Assembly (NCBI GenBank): GCA_965222645.1
Contig: OZ244968.1
Coordinates: forward strand, 2,542,001-2,606,000
Reading direction: 5' to 3'
DNA length: 64,000 nt
From: JABDMH01 sp965222645
GTDB lineage: Bacteria; Bacteroidota; Bacteroidia; Chitinophagales; Saprospiraceae
A program made the translations under genes and the position numbers. Numbering within the stretch: position 1 is the first letter of the stretch; every line of letters starts with the position of its first letter. A model generated the notes under the pieces. The model ran no database searches and had not been told where the DNA came from. It was given only the letters and a program-made list of their open reading frames with translations. This document shows positions 26,141 to 35,788 of this stretch, piece by piece.

Positions 26141-28873
26141 ATGCTAAGGAACCTAGCACTCATCAGCCTTCTCATCGTATTGGGGCATGTGCTCTTGCCT
26201 GGTCAGGTCAGTGAGCAGATGCTGCAACAACAGCTGCTGGAAAGAGGCATTGATGAAGCAGATTTTAGAGAGAAACTTAGAGAGAGGGGCGTGATGTACC
26301 AGTCTATTGACGAAGTACCTCCAGAGGAATATGCAGATATAGACGTCATTGTCCAGGAGATCCTTGCCGAACTGGAAAGAGAAAAACTAAACGCAGAGCA
26401 AGCTCAACAATTGGAAAATCCGGAGCTCCAGGATCCTTCAAAATTGCCGGAACCCGTGCTTGAAGCTAAGGAATCAATAATAGAAGGTGCGTCGATCGAG
26501 GAGGCGGTTGCTGAGGCGGTCGAAGAACAACAACCCGATCTCCCTCCTGCAAAAATCTACGGGCAGGACATATTTAGAGATCAGACGCTTAAAATCTTCA
26601 GGCAAGCCGATAATATTAAGCCAAGAGATAATTATCGACTCGGTCCCGGTGACGAACTCACAATATCAATTTTCGGGACTTCTATTTTCGAACGGACCTA
26701 CACCATTGATGAAAACGGCTATATCAATCCAGCAGCCATGCCCAGGATCTATCTTCGGGATCTTACCTTTGAATCTGCCAAAACTAAGCTGAGAAGAAAT
26801 TTTGCTTCATTCAACCGGTTTAACAGGGATGAATTTGAAGTTTCGTTGCGCTTTGCCCGAACAATAACGATCGGCCTTTTTGGAGAGGTATTTCATCCGG
26901 GAAGTCATACCATCTCAGCTATCAATACAGCCTTCAATGCCCTGGTTGCCGGGGGTGGGCCTACAGATATTGGTACTTTGAGAAATATAAAATGGATAAG
27001 AAGTGATGGTGATGTGCAAAAGATTGATGTGTACAGCTTTATGATCGATCCCACCATCGGCGACGACTTTTACCTCAGTGATAATGATATCATCCAGGTG
27101 CCCATAGCAGAAAGGATAGTCAGCATATCAGGAGCTGTAAACCGACCAATGCGCTATGAGCTGGTGGCTGGCGAAAATCTTCAAAAACTCATTGAGTATG
27201 CAGGTAGTTTTAGGCCAGATGCCTATAGGGAGATCATTCAACTCAAGCGATTTGAGAATGATCAGCAAGTGGTGCACGATATTCGGTACAATCAACTTTC
27301 CGCACAAAGCAGTGACTTTACGTTAAAAAATGGTGATCAAATCACAGTGCGTACGATACCCACCCCATATAAGAATTTTGTGACCATCTCCGGATCTGTA
27401 GAGCTGCCCGGAGAATATGAATTTGAGCAGGGAATGTTGATTTCAGATTTGATCTCCAAAGCAGTTTTAACAGATGAATCAGAACGCACATTCGCAGTAA
27501 TACGGAGGACCAATCGCGATGGTACATCAAATTTTGTACGTGTGAATCTGGGTCTTATTCTAAACAATGCATCTACAAATGAAAATCTACCCTTATCCCC
27601 GGGTGACCAATTAGAAATTTTCAGTAAATCTATTTTTATAGATAGCTATGATATATCAATATCGGGAGAAGTGCGCAATCCGGGCACATTTGCATTTGAT
27701 CCCTCACAAAACATGCGTGTGAGAGATGTAATATTGATGTCTGGTGGATTGACTGCCTCTGCGGTTGATTATGCATACATTATGAGAAAATCACTTGGTA
27801 CTGATGAACCCCGTTATATTAAGATAGACATTAGGGAGGCTGTCGAGAATCCCGGATCAGATCAAAATATTGTACTTGAACCCAAGGATGTTATCCAGAT
27901 CCAGTCACAGGCTTCTTTTATCGAAGGTGCCAGCATTTCTATAAATGGAGCAGTGCGCAATCCCGGCGCTTATGAGTTTGATGAATCCATGTCAATCAGG
28001 GATTTGATCACACTTGCCAATGGTTTCCGGATCGATGCTGCCACTGATCGCGTAGAAATATCCAGGATGGTGATCGATCAGAACGAACCAACCCAGGTGG
28101 TGATCGCCACTCTAAACATCGATGACAATTACGAGCCTATTGGGCAACCGGATTTCCAATTGCAGCCGTACGATCAAGTGATGGTGCGCACGGTGCCCGA
28201 GTTTGAATTTCAGCAGATCGTGAATATTTCCGGAGAAGTGCGCTACCCCGGACCCTATACGATAACATCAGACAATGAGCGCATTTCAAATATTATTCGT
28301 CGGGCTGGAGGGCTGACTCATGAGGCTTTTCCCGAGGGTGCGACCCTCTCCAGATCTTATGACGCTACAGGACCTATAGTAATCGAACTCGAAGAAGTCA
28401 TGGCAAATGAAAATCAGGACGCCAACATCATTGTGCGTCACGGTGACCAGATCGTTGTTCCGAAGATAAAGGATTTTGTAGCCGTGGGGGGAGCAGTAAA
28501 CACAACTAGGTTATTCCGGCAAGACTTATTAGGACCTGACAATAGCATCACTGTCATTTATGATGGGCCTAAATCAGCCAGGTATTATATCGAACACTTT
28601 GCAGGCGGGCTTTCGGACAATGCTGATCGCAGAAAAGTAACTGTCGAATATCCAAACGGTACGATCAGAGAAACAAAGGACTATGGCCTCTTCATGGTAT
28701 ATCCCAAAGTCGAAAAAGGATCTATTGTAAAGGTAGGTACCAAGACCGTAAAGGCAGACAAACCCGAACCAGAAAAAGAACCCATAGATTGGGGTGAAGT
28801 CTTAGCAAATGCGGTAGGTCAGGCTACGGCTGTACTTACTCTCATCTTGCTAATTGACCGTGCAGGTCGCTAG
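26141..28873 (+). CDS. Large SLBB-domain polysaccharide export protein (Wza-like)
   Basis: 910 residues with a signal peptide ending near 'LPGQ'. After a Glu-rich, probably helical region (about 20-130), the poly-export domain appears as 'YRLGPGDELTISIFGTSIFERTYTIDENGYINPA'. About six SLBB repeats follow, each with the pattern 'V-x-I-S-G-x-V-x-x-P-G-x-Y/F-x-F' and a 'LI-x-x-A-G-G' turn. A hydrophobic segment 'VGQATAVLTLILLI' closes the protein. Such proteins form outer-membrane or periplasm-spanning ducts for exopolysaccharide. It is much longer than Wza, as is common in this phylum. No Wzc-type kinase is adjacent. The stop lies four bases before the ATG of the methyltransferase gene. Confidence 0.9.
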   Translation: MLRNLALISLLIVLGHVLLPGQVSEQMLQQQLLERGIDEADFREKLRERGVMYQSIDEVPPEEYADIDVIVQEILAELEREKLNAEQAQQLENPELQDPSKLPEPVLEAKESIIEGASIEEAVAEAVEEQQPDLPPAKIYGQDIFRDQTLKIFRQADNIKPRDNYRLGPGDELTISIFGTSIFERTYTIDENGYINPAAMPRIYLRDLTFESAKTKLRRNFASFNRFNRDEFEVSLRFARTITIGLFGEVFHPGSHTISAINTAFNALVAGGGPTDIGTLRNIKWIRSDGDVQKIDVYSFMIDPTIGDDFYLSDNDIIQVPIAERIVSISGAVNRPMRYELVAGENLQKLIEYAGSFRPDAYREIIQLKRFENDQQVVHDIRYNQLSAQSSDFTLKNGDQITVRTIPTPYKNFVTISGSVELPGEYEFEQGMLISDLISKAVLTDESERTFAVIRRTNRDGTSNFVRVNLGLILNNASTNENLPLSPGDQLEIFSKSIFIDSYDISISGEVRNPGTFAFDPSQNMRVRDVILMSGGLTASAVDYAYIMRKSLGTDEPRYIKIDIREAVENPGSDQNIVLEPKDVIQIQSQASFIEGASISINGAVRNPGAYEFDESMSIRDLITLANGFRIDAATDRVEISRMVIDQNEPTQVVIATLNIDDNYEPIGQPDFQLQPYDQVMVRTVPEFEFQQIVNISGEVRYPGPYTITSDNERISNIIRRAGGLTHEAFPEGATLSRSYDATGPIVIELEEVMANENQDANIIVRHGDQIVVPKIKDFVAVGGAVNTTRLFRQDLLGPDNSITVIYDGPKSARYYIEHFAGGLSDNADRRKVTVEYPNGTIRETKDYGLFMVYPKVEKGSIVKVGTKTVKADKPEPEKEPIDWGEVLANAVGQATAVLTLILLIDRAGR

Positions 28874-28877
28874 GGGT

Positions 28878-29603
28878 ATGGAAACAATCTATGGCCGAAA
28901 TCCGGTAGTCGAAGTGCTGAAGGGAAATAATCCTATTGAGCGCGTTTATATCCAGGACACCCTAAGTGGAGAATTTGAAAAGGAAATACGCGCTCTTTGC
29001 AGATCAAAAAATGTCCCGTTAAATCGAGTACCTAAATCGAGGCTGGATGTTGCAATAAGGGGAAATCATCAAGGTATTTATGCCCTTGCCTCGATCATAA
29101 ACTATGCCGATCTCGAATCCTTAATCATCGATCTCACAAAGGAAAACAAAGTTCCTCTTTTCCTTATTTTAGATAGCATCCAAGATGTAAGAAATATAGG
29201 CGCTATCGCTCGTTCTGCAGAAATTTTTGGGGCACACGCAATTATCTTGTCAAGTAAAAAAACAGCCCCAATAAGTGAAACCGCCATTAAAGTCTCGGCT
29301 GGGGCACTCACGCATTTGCCTGTGTGCAAAGTAAAAAATCTAGGTGCAGCCATGGATGTTTTATGCCGGAATAATATAGAGATAATTGGTGCGGATAATA
29401 ACGGAACGTCCTCCATCACTGATATGAATTTTAAAAAGCCAGTAGCGATCGTACTAGGTGCTGAGGGAAAGGGAATAGACCGTAACCTCAAAATCTATTT
29501 TGACCATCATTTTCATATACCGCAATCGGGTAAGATCGATTCTCTAAATGTAGCGGTCGCTGCAGGGATCGTTTTATACGAAGTACATAAACAACGATTA
29601 TGA
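28878..29603 (+). CDS. rlmB: SpoU-family 23S rRNA 2'-O-methyltransferase (RlmB-like)
   Basis: 241 residues from the ATG at 28878. The N-terminal substrate-binding domain begins 'METIYGRNPVVEVLKGNNPIERVYIQ', as in RlmB. The knotted SPOUT domain shows the three motifs: 'LILDSIQDVRNIGAIARSAEIFGAHAIIL', 'AIVLGAEGKGI' and 'SLNVAVAAGIVLYEV'. RlmB methylates G2251 of 23S rRNA; the precise site here is inferred from overall similarity. The gene overlaps the next one by four bases and follows the SLBB gene closely, although the functions differ. Confidence 0.9.
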   Translation: METIYGRNPVVEVLKGNNPIERVYIQDTLSGEFEKEIRALCRSKNVPLNRVPKSRLDVAIRGNHQGIYALASIINYADLESLIIDLTKENKVPLFLILDSIQDVRNIGAIARSAEIFGAHAIILSSKKTAPISETAIKVSAGALTHLPVCKVKNLGAAMDVLCRNNIEIIGADNNGTSSITDMNFKKPVAIVLGAEGKGIDRNLKIYFDHHFHIPQSGKIDSLNVAVAAGIVLYEVHKQRL

Positions 29604-30535
29604 AATATTTCAGTTGGATAGTTGGATTATTTATTTCCATTTTCATTTTTTCTGCCTGTAAGACCAGACAACAGATTCAACAGTCGCCACCCCCGGAGGC
29701 TCAGGAAGAATCTTCTCTTTTATGGCAAATAGATGGAGATAGTATAAAGAGATCTTTCTTATTTGGTACCATCCACATGATTGATAAGGAGGAGTATTTT
29801 TTCACGAAAGAGATGGATAGCGCATTGGTAACTACAGAGCAACTCGCCCTAGAAATCGATCTGGAAAGTGCAATGAATCTGGGCACCCAGATAGGCCTCA
29901 TTCAGAAAGCGCTAATGCAAAACGACACCACTATTAAGGATTTGGTCAGCGAGAAGGAATATCAAATGATAAAGGATCATTTTCAGGAAATCGGAATACC
30001 ATTCTTTTTCCTCGAAAGAGTAAAACCAATGTTTCTCACAATTTTCTCCTCGGACGAATTGTTTTCTGGAGGAGGTCTTAATATGGATGAAATTAAATCC
30101 TACGAATTGGAATTGGTTCAAAAAGCCAAGGCGGAGAAAATTCCTGTTGCTGGGTTAGAAACAGTCGAATATCAAATGAGCATTTTCGACAGTATACCAT
30201 ACGGTGCGCAGGCTGACATGTTAGTCGCTTCGATCTCAGACGAATCTGAAGAAGGTGCAGCGCAGATCGACACGCTGGTTTACTATTACAAAAAACAGAA
30301 TCTCAAAAAACTGGATGAGTTATTAAATTCAGATCCCACAACTAGCAATTACCGGGAAATACTTCTAGACAATCGCAATCGCAATTGGATTCCAATGATG
30401 AGTGCAATGATGAAAAAAGACCCAGTTTTTTTTGCAGTAGGTGCCGGTCATCTCAGTGGTGAATTTGGAGTGATCAACTTACTTAGAAAGAAGGGTTATA
30501 AGGTAACACCGATTAAGCTGTCAATTGATCCATAG
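29600..30535 (+). CDS. TraB/GumN-family lipoprotein
   Basis: 311 residues. The signal sequence ends in 'IFIFSAC' (Cys20), a lipobox. The TraB/GumN hallmarks are the N-terminal 'LLWQIDGDSIKRSFLFGTIHMID' with its G-T-I-H motif and the C-terminal 'PVFFAVGAGHLSGEFGVINLLRKKGYKVTPI'. The family shares a fold with erythromycin-esterase- and Tiki-like proteins and may be metal-dependent proteases; in GumN-containing bacteria it sits in exopolysaccharide clusters. Here it is last in the run after the SLBB gene, overlapping the methyltransferase gene by four bases. Confidence 0.88.
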   Translation: MKYFSWIVGLFISIFIFSACKTRQQIQQSPPPEAQEESSLLWQIDGDSIKRSFLFGTIHMIDKEEYFFTKEMDSALVTTEQLALEIDLESAMNLGTQIGLIQKALMQNDTTIKDLVSEKEYQMIKDHFQEIGIPFFFLERVKPMFLTIFSSDELFSGGGLNMDEIKSYELELVQKAKAEKIPVAGLETVEYQMSIFDSIPYGAQADMLVASISDESEEGAAQIDTLVYYYKKQNLKKLDELLNSDPTTSNYREILLDNRNRNWIPMMSAMMKKDPVFFAVGAGHLSGEFGVINLLRKKGYKVTPIKLSIDP

Positions 30536-30673
30536 CGCCGATGATATTTTCTGGGAATAAAAATCATAGGGAACATCTAAAAACAGGGCTCGTTATTACT
30601 TCTTTAAGTAAAAAACAAAGAGCTATTGCGATGAACAGTTTTCAAACATTCCCCATAATTGTAATCGAGATAG

Positions 30674-31723
30674 CTATGGATTGTTAGAACATCCACTGCT
30701 AAATCCAGTAGCGTCAAATTGGGTCTGCAAAAATCCACGTTTACCATTGTAATTGGCAACGAGGACTAAATCGTTTATACCACTTCCATCCCTTTTTGGG
30801 CTACAATATTCAAATAAATAGAAGCTATTTGCATCTTTCCAGATCTCGTCTGCAGCTTCTGCAAATTTAGCTTCCAGGTCTTCCTTATTTTCTGCAAAAA
30901 TGCTTCCGGTCTTACCCAACGTTCTCAGTACTCTTTGGTCTATCTCATCACCAAGACCTATCGTGTAAAAACTAATATTCTCTACTGATTGCTGAACAGC
31001 ATCAATTGCCTCCTGCTCCGTGTGTCTCGCCGCCTGATCAGTTCCGTCCGTAAAAATGACAACAGATGCCGCCGAGATTATGTCTTGAGCCTTAAACTCA
31101 TCTACTTTTTGAGCAGCAATATTACTTGATCTAATTACTGCGCCATAGAGATCCGTAGATGGATCGACACTCAAACCGGGTTGTAAGCCATCAATCTTGG
31201 TCTTCAAAATATTGGGATCACTCTCAAATCCCGAAAGCTGATGAAGTCGGTCTTCACCATCAAACCACCATATACCCATATTATAAGACTCCGTCTGTGC
31301 ATCTTTCATCACGTTGTCTATGAAACTCTTTGCCGCCGACTTCAATTCACTAAGTGAGTTTGTAATGACACTCCCACTTAAGTCCAGAACAAGGACAGTA
31401 TTAAAACTGAAGATCTGTGACCTTGGATTTATAGCAGCAAATGACTCGTTGATGGAAATCTCATTAAAACATTCGTCATTTCTACCCTTTTCATAAATTT
31501 TAAAATCTGATGCCTCCATTCCAGAAATTGAATTTCCTCCCGGATCTTCCACACGGAAAAAAATCGACACTTTGCCCGGCAATGTTGTGAACTCCTCCTG
31601 CACCTGAATGTATAAATCATTGTATTTAAACCTTGTGCATGGTACGGCGTCTGACAAATCACTTTTGCTGCAAGAGCCAAAGAACACAACTAAAGTCAAA
31701 AACGTCAACACTATCTTACGCAT
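30674..31723 (-). CDS. von Willebrand factor A-domain lipoprotein
   Basis: 349 residues. 'MRKIVLTFLTLVVFFGSC' gives a lipoprotein anchor at Cys18. The A domain starts at about residue 108 with the metal-ion-dependent adhesion site Asp114-x-Ser116-x-Ser118 ('VLDLSGSV'), followed by 'VVIFTDGTDQAARHTEQEAIDAVQQSV' with the further MIDAS aspartate. The C-terminal 60 residues hold two Cys ('FEYCSPK', 'GFSSGCS') and may form a disulfide. It is probably a periplasmic or surface adhesion or assembly protein. It stands alone between divergent and convergent neighbours. Confidence 0.88.
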   Translation of the reverse strand: MRKIVLTFLTLVVFFGSCSKSDLSDAVPCTRFKYNDLYIQVQEEFTTLPGKVSIFFRVEDPGGNSISGMEASDFKIYEKGRNDECFNEISINESFAAINPRSQIFSFNTVLVLDLSGSVITNSLSELKSAAKSFIDNVMKDAQTESYNMGIWWFDGEDRLHQLSGFESDPNILKTKIDGLQPGLSVDPSTDLYGAVIRSSNIAAQKVDEFKAQDIISAASVVIFTDGTDQAARHTEQEAIDAVQQSVENISFYTIGLGDEIDQRVLRTLGKTGSIFAENKEDLEAKFAEAADEIWKDANSFYLFEYCSPKRDGSGINDLVLVANYNGKRGFLQTQFDATGFSSGCSNNP

Positions 31724-31984
31724 AGTTCTAATCTTTTAAAGGTTCGATGCTTATATACGTTCGAAATGATATGTATAGTACATCACAACATCTTTTTAAC
31801 ATTTCAAGTCAGACAGATGGAAACACTAACAGTACTTCAATCTGAGTGTTACATATTATGAATTATCTGCATATATCGTGCCAAAAATCATTGCATCAGA
31901 AGTCCAGATCCTCAGCAACCACCGAATTGAGATAATGTTCTAAATTGTGTGTTTGCCGGTGTTCGATCAAGATCAATTGATAAG

Positions 31985-32503
31985 ATGGCACTAATTAAGA
32001 CAGTACGTGATCATACTCCACAATGGGGACAACGATGCTATATTGCAGAAAATGCTACGTTGGTTGGTGATCTGCTCATGGGTGATGATTGCTCAATCTG
32101 GTTTAATGCAGTCGTAAGAGCTGATGTCAATGAGATCCGCATTGGAAATAAAGTAAATGTCCAAGATGGGGCAATAATACATGGCACTTATCTGAGAGCA
32201 GGAACGTACATCGGCGACGAAGTGACCATCGGTCACGGTGCCATTGTGCATGGATGCACCCTGGAAGACCAGGTACTTATCGGGATGGGTGCAATAGTGA
32301 TGGACCATACCGTAGTTCAGACCCGGTGCTTGATTGCAGCCGGAGCTGTAGTACTGGAGGGTACCATCTGTGAATCCGGGTATATTTACGCAGGAGTTCC
32401 GGCAAAAAAACTCAAGGAACTCCCCCGTGACTTGTTTGAGGATACCATTTCCCGTATTGCAAACAGTTATTTAAAATATGCCGCATGGTACAAAGAAGAC
32501 TAA
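31985..32503 (+). CDS. Gamma-carbonic anhydrase-like hexapeptide-repeat protein (PaaY/YrdA type)
   Basis: 172 residues from the ATG at 31985; upstream in-frame codons include a GTG at 31949 but family proteins start close to 'MALIKTV'. The left-handed beta-helix is visible as repeated hexapeptides: 'NATLVGDLLMGDDCSIWFNAVVRADVNEIRIGNKVNVQDGAIIHG'. The zinc ligands of gamma carbonic anhydrases are present in 'IIHG' and 'TIGHGAIVHGCTL'. The C-terminal 'YIYAGVPAKKLKELP' closes the family pattern. It may hydrate CO2 or be an acyl-related relative. It is a single gene, divergent from the VWA gene. Confidence 0.88.
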   Translation: MALIKTVRDHTPQWGQRCYIAENATLVGDLLMGDDCSIWFNAVVRADVNEIRIGNKVNVQDGAIIHGTYLRAGTYIGDEVTIGHGAIVHGCTLEDQVLIGMGAIVMDHTVVQTRCLIAAGAVVLEGTICESGYIYAGVPAKKLKELPRDLFEDTISRIANSYLKYAAWYKED

Positions 32504-32573
32504 GGCAATCAAAAAATAGGTAGGCCATCCACTGCGAATTTTGCATTGGACTGGGTATGCATTCAACCATCTA

Positions 32574-33746
32574 CTAGATCTTAAGCGATATCTTATGTTT
32601 CTGAAGCCATCCCGTGATCAAAACGATCAACAAAGCAAACAAGAATGATTTGATCAAGCCCAATAATCCCGTCCTCAAAAACAAAGGAAGTGAGACCGAC
32701 CAAAAACTCCACAGTGCATAATAAATGTAGGGCACCAGATAACATGTGAGTGTACTCGATCCGGCAGGTCTGATTAATTGTGCCCACTTTTTAATTTTCT
32801 TGCAATCGATGAGCCAATAAAAAAAAGCATAAGACCAAATACTTATGGCTGAACAAATTCCTATCCAAGATGGGGTTGCCTTGATCTTCGAAATTCCAAA
32901 AGAAGACCGCAATAGAAGGCCGTATAGAAATAAAAAGCATCCAATCCCAACAAGCCCAGTGATCATGACTTTGTCATTTGACACCGAAAATGTTCTTTGA
33001 AAAACAGATGCGATAACTCCGACCATGACAAATGCAGAAAAAGCACCATAATCCGGCATCCAGACTCCGATCTTAAACAGCTCTAAAGGGGCCCACCACT
33101 CCATGAAATTTCCGAGATTCAGAAAGAGAAAAAACAATCCGAATGCACCGATAACAATGAGTCTATCTGGAAGGAAGAAATAAATGAGCGCACAATATAA
33201 ATATGCCCATCCGATCAGACCCAGGATACCCCACCAATGTCTTTGCATGTATTGCACATCGTCTGCCGCCCCTCCGCGGTATATAATTGCCAGAATGACC
33301 ATTAAAAGTATTCCTGTGCCTATCAAAATCTTCTGTGTTCTCATTGTGAGACCTCCAAGGTGATAATTATTCCACGTAAGCAAGAATGCAAGGACAATAC
33401 TAATCTGCCAAACTTGCTTTGGGACAATCATCGCGGGAGTATAGATACTCTCTAAGTTGACCAAAAAAACACCCATGATGATAAGGGCCAAACTCCGCAA
33501 AATAATATGCCTCAAAGTAGCTCCTTTCCCTTGAGTGCTGAGTCGTTTGTCAATTGCATAGGGAATGCTCAAACCCACGATAAATAAGAAAGCGGGAAAA
33601 ATAATATCTGAAAAGCCTAAACCATCACGATCGGCCGGCATATGCTGCATCCATTCTGGAACACCCTCAAGTGTCCAAAAATCATTGACAAAAATCATTA
33701 AGACCATGGTCACGGCTCTCATGACATCTATGGAATGTCTACGCAT
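32574..33746 (-). CDS. HGSNAT-like membrane acyltransferase (DUF5009 type)
   Basis: 390 residues with about ten or eleven membrane helices. The opening 'MRRHSIDVMRAVTMVLMIFVNDFWTL...MQHMPADRDGLGFSDIIFPAFLFIVGLSIPYAI' is the pattern of heparan-alpha-glucosaminide N-acetyltransferase-like proteins, including the 'R-x-x-S-I-D-x-x-R' start. Human HGSNAT moves acetyl groups across the lysosomal membrane onto terminal glucosamine; bacterial relatives presumably acylate sugars. The GH20-like gene lies 38 bp upstream on the same strand, which supports work on an amino-sugar glycan. The real substrate is not known. Confidence 0.82.
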   Translation of the reverse strand: MRRHSIDVMRAVTMVLMIFVNDFWTLEGVPEWMQHMPADRDGLGFSDIIFPAFLFIVGLSIPYAIDKRLSTQGKGATLRHIILRSLALIIMGVFLVNLESIYTPAMIVPKQVWQISIVLAFLLTWNNYHLGGLTMRTQKILIGTGILLMVILAIIYRGGAADDVQYMQRHWWGILGLIGWAYLYCALIYFFLPDRLIVIGAFGLFFLFLNLGNFMEWWAPLELFKIGVWMPDYGAFSAFVMVGVIASVFQRTFSVSNDKVMITGLVGIGCFLFLYGLLLRSSFGISKIKATPSWIGICSAISIWSYAFFYWLIDCKKIKKWAQLIRPAGSSTLTCYLVPYIYYALWSFWSVSLPLFLRTGLLGLIKSFLFALLIVLITGWLQKHKISLKI

Positions 33747-33784
33747 TTAATGAAATTAATTTGACCGGAAGAAAATTTAAAAAA

Positions 33785-34873
33785 TCAGTTGGTTGTAATC
33801 TCTTTTAAAACAGCTTTAAAACATTGTACAGCAGCTGCATTTTTATCGTTATCCTCACCACCCCGTGAACTTTCATAGTTATCCATAAATCCCTTTGCAC
33901 TTGACCAATATGTCTGCATTATTCCCAGGTACCGCTCAGCCAATGTCTCATTTGCATGGGCTCTAAAATTGTAAAAGTCCTTCACCTGACTAATGCCCAC
34001 CTCGGGTTTATTCCACGGACAGGTGATCACCTGAAATCCCTTGCTGGAGAAATAGTGTGCAGTAGGCTCTGCTCTCTCATAGTGCCAATCATTGATGACT
34101 ATATCCTTTGGGATCATGTCAATAGCAGTGTGAGTTCCATTCGTACTGGCCTCCCACATTCCAATACCTGTGACATTTCCATCGAGCAAACGATCCCCCC
34201 AGATCCAAAGTGTCCTGCCCTTCACCGCCAGATGATTTCTGATTTTGGTCACCTCGCGAGCAAACAACTCCGCTTTGCTGTGACCATTGCATCGCGGGCA
34301 TTGGTCTTCGCCGATATAAAACACTTCATCCATTCCAGCATGAAAAGATGTAGCCTCAAAAACTTCCATAATTTCATCGACAAGTGCAAACACAATTTTG
34401 TGTAAATCAGGATGCAATGGACAATAACTTTTGCAATAGAGACCATCATCATTAGGCCACTTGTATTCTCCTGGTAATTTAATATTTGGTGTCTCATCGA
34501 ACTGAGGATATACTTCCAAGAGATTTTCATTTTCCGTGGCCCAGGATTGATGACCCAATAAATTTATCTGTGGAACTAAATTAATGTTGTGTTTTTTGCA
34601 CACACGCACAATCTTTTTGACATCTTCGCCACTCATGGGCATCTGATCTCTCAATTCCGGGTGTGATTCAAATGCATAATTATAATCAACCCTCAACACG
34701 AGTGTATTTATCCCCAGAGTTGCCAATTCTCCATCAATAAATGTGACAAAACGATCGAGTTGATCTTTATCTGGAGCTGCAATGCAAAGTCCCTTTACGA
34801 TATTTGAATCGCTTTCCTGCGCCATAAACGGGTAAGCATACATTAGAAAAAGAAAAATTAATATTTTATTCAT
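33785..34873 (-). CDS. GH20-like beta-N-acetylhexosaminidase
   Basis: 363 residues from the ATG at 34873 (an ATG at 34894 is also possible), with signal peptide 'MNKILIFLFLMYAYPFMAQ'. It is a single TIM barrel: 'LGINTLVLRVDYNYAFESHPEL', 'VCKKHNINLVPQINLLGHQSWA' and the acidic pair in 'FHAGMDEVFYIG' at about residues 181-182, the position of the Asp-Glu used in substrate-assisted hydrolysis by GH20. 'LWIWGDRLL' and 'GIMQTYWSSAKGFMDNYE' follow, as in the family. It lacks the usual N-terminal GH20b domain, so it is a minimal form. It precedes the HGSNAT-like gene in the same operon. Confidence 0.82.
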   Translation of the reverse strand: MNKILIFLFLMYAYPFMAQESDSNIVKGLCIAAPDKDQLDRFVTFIDGELATLGINTLVLRVDYNYAFESHPELRDQMPMSGEDVKKIVRVCKKHNINLVPQINLLGHQSWATENENLLEVYPQFDETPNIKLPGEYKWPNDDGLYCKSYCPLHPDLHKIVFALVDEIMEVFEATSFHAGMDEVFYIGEDQCPRCNGHSKAELFAREVTKIRNHLAVKGRTLWIWGDRLLDGNVTGIGMWEASTNGTHTAIDMIPKDIVINDWHYERAEPTAHYFSSKGFQVITCPWNKPEVGISQVKDFYNFRAHANETLAERYLGIMQTYWSSAKGFMDNYESSRGGEDNDKNAAAVQCFKAVLKEITTN

Positions 34874-34894
34874 CTTCAATTCTTGAATATTCAT

Positions 34895-35354
34895 CAATTA
34901 AGGAAATAAAAATAACTAAATATGATTGGCCGTGTAGAACAAACCCTACTTCCGGCTCAAAACCCAAATCGAATGCTATCGGTCCCGGCTGATGTGCAAC
35001 GACCCGGTCATTGCATCAGTCACAATGGACCCATCAACGATCCTCCAGTTTTAAACTAGTGAGGTTACTCCGGAAAGTGTCAATTTCACAAAATGAGTCA
35101 ATTTTGGACCTGCTTTCATGGGATTTCAGCAGACTCAGTGAGATTTTCACTTTTTTGAGATCGGCTGATGCCCGTGTATCAGACGATTGAAGAAAATGAA
35201 AATATCCCTGCCTGGCATGCCTCCAGGCAGACAGGGCCAAAAGAGCCATTTTTGATTTGGCAACCTTTTCGGAGAAGGCTCACCAGTACAGGGCCTGTCT
35301 TCAATAGATTACCTCACTTTTTGTTTATTAATCCGAACTCAGTATCTTCAAGAA
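34895..35354. other. Intergenic region with a GC-rich hairpin
   Basis: About 460 bp between the divergent GH20-like gene and the small secreted-protein gene. It holds the hairpin at 35208-35230. I see no gene in it. Confidence 0.5.
35208..35230. repeat. Perfect 8-bp hairpin, REP-like
   Basis: CTGCCTGG, seven bases, CCAGGCAG. It is clearly more GC-rich than its surroundings. No T tract follows on the plus strand; on the minus strand ATATTTTC follows after three bases. It resembles dispersed palindromic repeats of this phylum, but only one copy is in the window. Confidence 0.45.
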
Positions 35355-35777
35355 ATGAGATTGACCCGTTATTCCCTCACATGCATTCTTACTGCATGTA
35401 TATCGATCTGCTATTCACAAGTATGGCCTGAATTTGATCAAGCGATCGATCCAGCATCGCTGCAGAAAGAACATTTATTGATGCAACTCGATACCTCAAA
35501 TGATCATCGCAAGGTGATCTCACTTCACTTTATCAAAGAAGAATTTGGATCAGACAATCCTGTGTCAATTCAAACATTTTATCAAAAGAGCAATGCCCAC
35601 GACTTATTGCAAATGGGAAGGATTCCTGACACTCCATCACAATTATTTGGAACGACAGAAGGGTTGGGTCATACTTACTTCTTCATAAGTGATGGTAATT
35701 GTGAAATGATTGTCGATTTTGAAAAAAGTAAAAAGTCTGTCAAGAAATCAAGTACAATAAAAAAATGCATAACCTAA
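35355..35777 (+). CDS. Small secreted protein, unknown function
   Basis: 140 residues with a signal peptide ending near 'ISICYSQ'. The body has an alpha/beta look with 'YQKSNAHDLLQMGRIP' and a Lys-rich C terminus 'KSKKSVKKSSTIKKCIT'. No family is recognised. The stop lies 11 bp before the likely sulfatase ATG (35789) and overlaps a second possible sulfatase start at 35765, so the two are co-transcribed and probably linked in function. Confidence 0.6.
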   Translation: MRLTRYSLTCILTACISICYSQVWPEFDQAIDPASLQKEHLLMQLDTSNDHRKVISLHFIKEEFGSDNPVSIQTFYQKSNAHDLLQMGRIPDTPSQLFGTTEGLGHTYFFISDGNCEMIVDFEKSKKSVKKSSTIKKCIT

Positions 35778-35788
35778 TTTCCGGGATA

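Noticed and set aside
35034..35249. 71-codon minus-strand frame in the gap before the small secreted protein
   Set aside because: It reads through the GC-rich hairpin, lacks a signal or domain pattern and has no promoter.
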